NCBI GenBank assembly: GCA_964011275.1
Contig: CAXGOB010000087.1
Span: forward strand, 1 to 19,898
DNA: 19,898 nt
Reading direction: 5' to 3'
Source of the DNA: UBA7328 sp002471345
Lineage (GTDB): Bacteria; Bacteroidota; Bacteroidia; Chitinophagales; Saprospiraceae
The notes under the pieces are model-generated. The model saw only the letters and a program-made list of their open reading frames with translations, had not been told where the DNA came from and did not search any database. Of the stretch, positions 17,025 to 19,898 are shown piece by piece. A program made the translations under genes and the position numbers. Each line of letters starts with the position of its first letter. Position 1 is the stretch's first letter.

Positions 17025-17067
17025 CACTAGAAAATAATTAGCTAAAATTGTATCAAAATGTGCCTTA

Positions 17068-19041
17068 ATGAAACAGATTCAATTATGGTCTCCCACAAAT
17101 GAAACAAAAGACAATTCAAACCTCAAACAATTTGAAAAATGGTTATCCCTAGAGAAGTCCCTCCATTTCAACGATTATAATGATATATGGAGATGGAGCG
17201 TAGATGATTATGAGAACTTTTGGACGTATGTTTTGGAGTATTTCAAAGTGGCCTATCATGGAACATTTGAATCTGTCATTTCTAATCATTCTATGCCAGG
17301 TGTTGAATGGTTTAAAGGAATAAAACTGAGCTATGGCGAGCATCTTTTTAGAAATAAAAACAAGAGTAAGGAAGCTCTGATTTTTGTAAATGAAGAGGGT
17401 ACTTACAGAATTTCTTGGGAGAAATTAGAACATGAAGTTAATGCCATACAAAACTACTTAAAATCAATTGGAATAAAGAGAGGTGATGTCGTAGGGGCAT
17501 ATCTTCCTAATATCCCAGAAACAATATCATGTTTTATTGCTGTCAATTCCTTAGGGGCAGTGTGGACATGTTGTTCACCTGATTTTGGTGAGTCAACAGT
17601 GATAGAAAGGATGTCACAGTGTAACCCCAAATTATTCATTTCGTGTGATGGATATAAATATGGCGGCAAGTCATTTGACAAACAAGAATCAATAAGTAGA
17701 ATAAAGAATTCTATTAATTCGATAGAAAGTAATTTGATGATTTCTTACTTAGGAAGTCCAATTACCTTGAAAGATGTTGATTTATGGGCCCCAACACTAG
17801 CTGAGCATTTTTCAAATAACAAATCAGTCTCCTTCACAAAGGTACCTTTTAATCACCCAATCTGGATTCTATACTCCTCTGGTACGACTGGAAAGCCTAA
17901 GGCCATTACTCACTCTCACGGAGGTGTTCTAATAGAACATCTTAAGTACATGACTTTTCAAAATGATGTAAAAAAGGAAGAGCTTTTCTTTTGGTATTCC
18001 ACAACGGGGTGGATGATGTGGAATTTTTTACAATCATCTATGTTGGTTGGTGCCATTCCTGTCCTATTCGATGGCAGTCCTGCATATCCAGATATGAATC
18101 GTTTATGGGATATGGCAGAAGAATTAGGTATTCAACATTTTGGAACAAGTGCACCATTTCTTACAGCCTGCATGAAAGAATCATTGAATATTAAAAGCAG
18201 CCATAACTTAGAATCACTGAGATCTATAGGATCTACGGGTGCTCCTTTGCCCAATGAAACTTTCGAATATATCTATAAAAACATTAAAAGTGATTTATGG
18301 CTATGTTCCATGAGTGGGGGGACAGATGTCTGCACAGCATTTGTTGGAAGTAATCCTTATGACCCAGTATACAAAGGTTTTATTCAATCTAGGGCTTTAG
18401 GGAATGCACTATATGCTTACAATAATGAAGGGGAACATGTTTATGATTCCTTAGGCGAAATGGTCATAGAAAATCCCTTACCCTCAATGCCCATCTACTT
18501 TTGGAATGATGAAAACCATGAAAGATATCGATCAAGTTATTTTGACGAATATCCTGGCAAATGGAGGCATGGAGATTGGATAAATATTCATAAGAATGGC
18601 TCTCTCATTATTCATGGAAGATCAGATGCAACATTGAACCGAAATGGCATCCGTATCGGCACAGCCGAGATCTATGGAGTCCTTGATAAAATTGAAGCAA
18701 TAAAAGATGCTCTTATCATCAATATTGAAAAAGAAGATGAAGATATTATGCCTCTTTATGTTGTGCTGAATGATGAATCTAGATTAGATGAAGTTTTAAA
18801 AAAAGTGATAACTAAAACCTTAAGAACAGAATGCTCTCCCAGACATGTTCCATCTTTTATAAAAGCTATTCCTGACATTCCATATACCTTAAGTGGTAAA
18901 AAAATGGAAGTTCCTATTAAAAAAATTCTTATTGGAATGACCCAAACCCAAGACGTGAACATGGGTGCCATAAGGAACCCAGAAGCCATGGAGTTTTTTA
19001 TTCAAAATAGACTCTCTCTTATCTCCTATAGTAAAAAGTGA
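17068..19041 (+). CDS. Acetoacetyl-CoA synthetase (acetoacetate-CoA ligase)
   Basis: ANL-superfamily adenylate-forming enzyme that activates acetoacetate with ATP and CoA. At 657 aa it has the length usual for this enzyme. The N-terminal region (MPGVEWFKGIKLSYGEHLF) is typical of acetoacetyl-CoA rather than acetyl-CoA synthetase. The phosphate-binding P-loop YSSGTTGKPKAI begins at residue 269; STTGWMMWN and GTSAPFLTAC follow; WRHGDW and the hinge region HGRSDATLNRNGIRIG lie late in the protein. The catalytic lysine is expected at Lys611 in YTLSGKKMEVPIKKIL. Its role would be use of acetoacetate from ketogenic amino acids, lipids or polyhydroxybutyrate as acetyl-CoA source or lipid precursor. 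It is monocistronic as far as seen. No thiolase or hydroxybutyrate dehydrogenase gene is adjacent. Confidence 0.93.
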   Translation: MKQIQLWSPTNETKDNSNLKQFEKWLSLEKSLHFNDYNDIWRWSVDDYENFWTYVLEYFKVAYHGTFESVISNHSMPGVEWFKGIKLSYGEHLFRNKNKSKEALIFVNEEGTYRISWEKLEHEVNAIQNYLKSIGIKRGDVVGAYLPNIPETISCFIAVNSLGAVWTCCSPDFGESTVIERMSQCNPKLFISCDGYKYGGKSFDKQESISRIKNSINSIESNLMISYLGSPITLKDVDLWAPTLAEHFSNNKSVSFTKVPFNHPIWILYSSGTTGKPKAITHSHGGVLIEHLKYMTFQNDVKKEELFFWYSTTGWMMWNFLQSSMLVGAIPVLFDGSPAYPDMNRLWDMAEELGIQHFGTSAPFLTACMKESLNIKSSHNLESLRSIGSTGAPLPNETFEYIYKNIKSDLWLCSMSGGTDVCTAFVGSNPYDPVYKGFIQSRALGNALYAYNNEGEHVYDSLGEMVIENPLPSMPIYFWNDENHERYRSSYFDEYPGKWRHGDWINIHKNGSLIIHGRSDATLNRNGIRIGTAEIYGVLDKIEAIKDALIINIEKEDEDIMPLYVVLNDESRLDEVLKKVITKTLRTECSPRHVPSFIKAIPDIPYTLSGKKMEVPIKKILIGMTQTQDVNMGAIRNPEAMEFFIQNRLSLISYSKK

Positions 19042-19089
19042 CATTCATTTTGTGATTTTTATTTTCTTTGTGAAAACCTGAATTTACAA

Positions 19090-19898
19090 ATGGACAACTT
19101 AGATACAGCGTCATTTCAAAGGTACTTAACCCAATTTATGGATTGGGCAGTAACGTTTGTTCCTAAAATAATTCTTGCTGGACTTGTATTGTGGATTGGA
19201 TTTAAGATCATTAAAAAACTGGACTTAATTGTCGATAAGTCTTTAGAAAAAGCAAATATAGGTCTGGAGATAACTGGCTTTTTAAGCTCTATTCTAGGGA
19301 TGGTAATGAAGGTCGTAGTCGTCATGATTGCAGCAAGCTTTGTTGGCTTTGAAGTCTCATCCCTACTTGGTGTCTTAGCTGCAGCAGGATTTGCTGTGGG
19401 ATTAGCGCTTCAGGGGTTCTTAGGAAATTTTGCTTCAGGTCTGACCATTATATTTTTCAAGCCTTATAAAGTTGGGGATTGGGTTCAGATATCAGACATG
19501 TTTGGAAAGGTGAAAAATATTCAAATATTTAATACTACTCTTGAAACGCCTGGAGATAAAACACTCATTATCCCAAATGGTCAAGTAACTGATAATATTA
19601 TTACCAATTTTAGTACAAAAGGAAAAATAAGAATTGAGCTTAATGTGACTATGCCTTATGAAGAAAGCTTTCCAAAGGTGGAAAAAATATTAAGAGAAGC
19701 ACTTTCCACATGTGATCATGTCATGAATGAACCAGAACCTCTTATAGGAATTGAGTCCTATGATAGTCACAATATTATTCTAGCTATTCGACCATACATT
19801 GATCCCGATCAATATTGGGATGCTACTTTCGAAGTCTATAGAAGTATCAAATCTGCTTTTAACAAAAATGGCATCAGGGCAGCATATTCCGAGGGAGT
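19090..19898 (+). CDS. MscS-type mechanosensitive ion channel, 3' end cut by the window
   Basis: Small-conductance mechanosensitive channel of the inner membrane that opens on hypo-osmotic shock. The frame opens at ATG 19090 and is still open at the window end, giving 269 residues against 286 for E. coli MscS, so nearly the whole protein is seen. Hydrophobic TM1 spans about 20-42, TM2 about 62-84, and the pore-lining TM3 about 91-123 has the Ala/Gly-rich pattern LAAAGFAVGLALQGFLGN followed by FKPYKVGDWV, the beta-domain entry. IIPNGQVTDNIITNFS is the next family signature. The C-terminal portion forms the cytoplasmic cage. The visible end, NGIRAAYSEG, departs from the usual IPFPQ motif. Single MscS core without extra domains. 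The 48-bp gap before it holds a one-mismatch -7-like sequence at 19063-19070. Confidence 0.93.
   Translation, partial: MDNLDTASFQRYLTQFMDWAVTFVPKIILAGLVLWIGFKIIKKLDLIVDKSLEKANIGLEITGFLSSILGMVMKVVVVMIAASFVGFEVSSLLGVLAAAGFAVGLALQGFLGNFASGLTIIFFKPYKVGDWVQISDMFGKVKNIQIFNTTLETPGDKTLIIPNGQVTDNIITNFSTKGKIRIELNVTMPYEESFPKVEKILREALSTCDHVMNEPEPLIGIESYDSHNIILAIRPYIDPDQYWDATFEVYRSIKSAFNKNGIRAAYSEG

Overview
This AT-rich window reads as a chromosomal segment of a Bacteroidota bacterium, most likely an aerobic, possibly marine Cytophagales-type organism. The evidence is the gene families present, the scarcity of Shine-Dalgarno sequences before starts, and several promoter candidates matching the Bacteroidota -7 box TAnnTTTG (4997-5004, 8963-8970, and 16331-16338 on the minus strand). 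I see no phage, transposon, CRISPR array, tRNA or rRNA.

Layout. (1) 1-4959, plus strand: an alpha-glucan block with the 3' part of glgA (glycogen synthase), glgC (ADP-glucose pyrophosphorylase) starting on the base after the glgA stop, and a cytoplasmic GH31 alpha-glucosidase. The first two make glycogen and the third plausibly releases glucose from it. (2) 5042-7672: valS with its own promoter candidate. (3) 7700-8875, minus strand, convergent with valS: Kdo transferase (waaA/kdtA) with an unusually short N-terminus and no ATG start. (4) 8990-13675, plus strand: a tight surface-polysaccharide operon of UDP-glucuronate decarboxylase (UDP-xylose), dTDP-glucose 4,6-dehydratase and a large multi-SLBB export protein, joined by 4-nt and 8-nt overlaps. 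(5) 13715-14080: a small DoxX-like membrane protein. (6) 14101-15223: a full-length but heavily decayed glycerate kinase pseudogene. (7) 15233-16961, minus strand: a Crp/Fnr-type regulator followed by a membrane di-iron hydroxylase (sterol desaturase family) fused to two C-terminal CDGSH iron-sulfur domains. (8) 17068-19041, plus strand, divergent from the regulator: acetoacetyl-CoA synthetase. (9) 19090-end: an MscS-type mechanosensitive channel, cut by the window edge.

Most of the window is housekeeping or envelope metabolism. The least ordinary items are the hydroxylase-CDGSH fusion beside a Crp-like regulator, the seven-repeat SLBB exporter without a visible chain-length partner, the Kdo transferase that lacks an ATG and a membrane anchor, the glycerate kinase relic, and a perfect small palindrome abutting the -7 box of the polysaccharide operon. 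I found no clear defence, toxin or wholly unrecognised multi-gene system.
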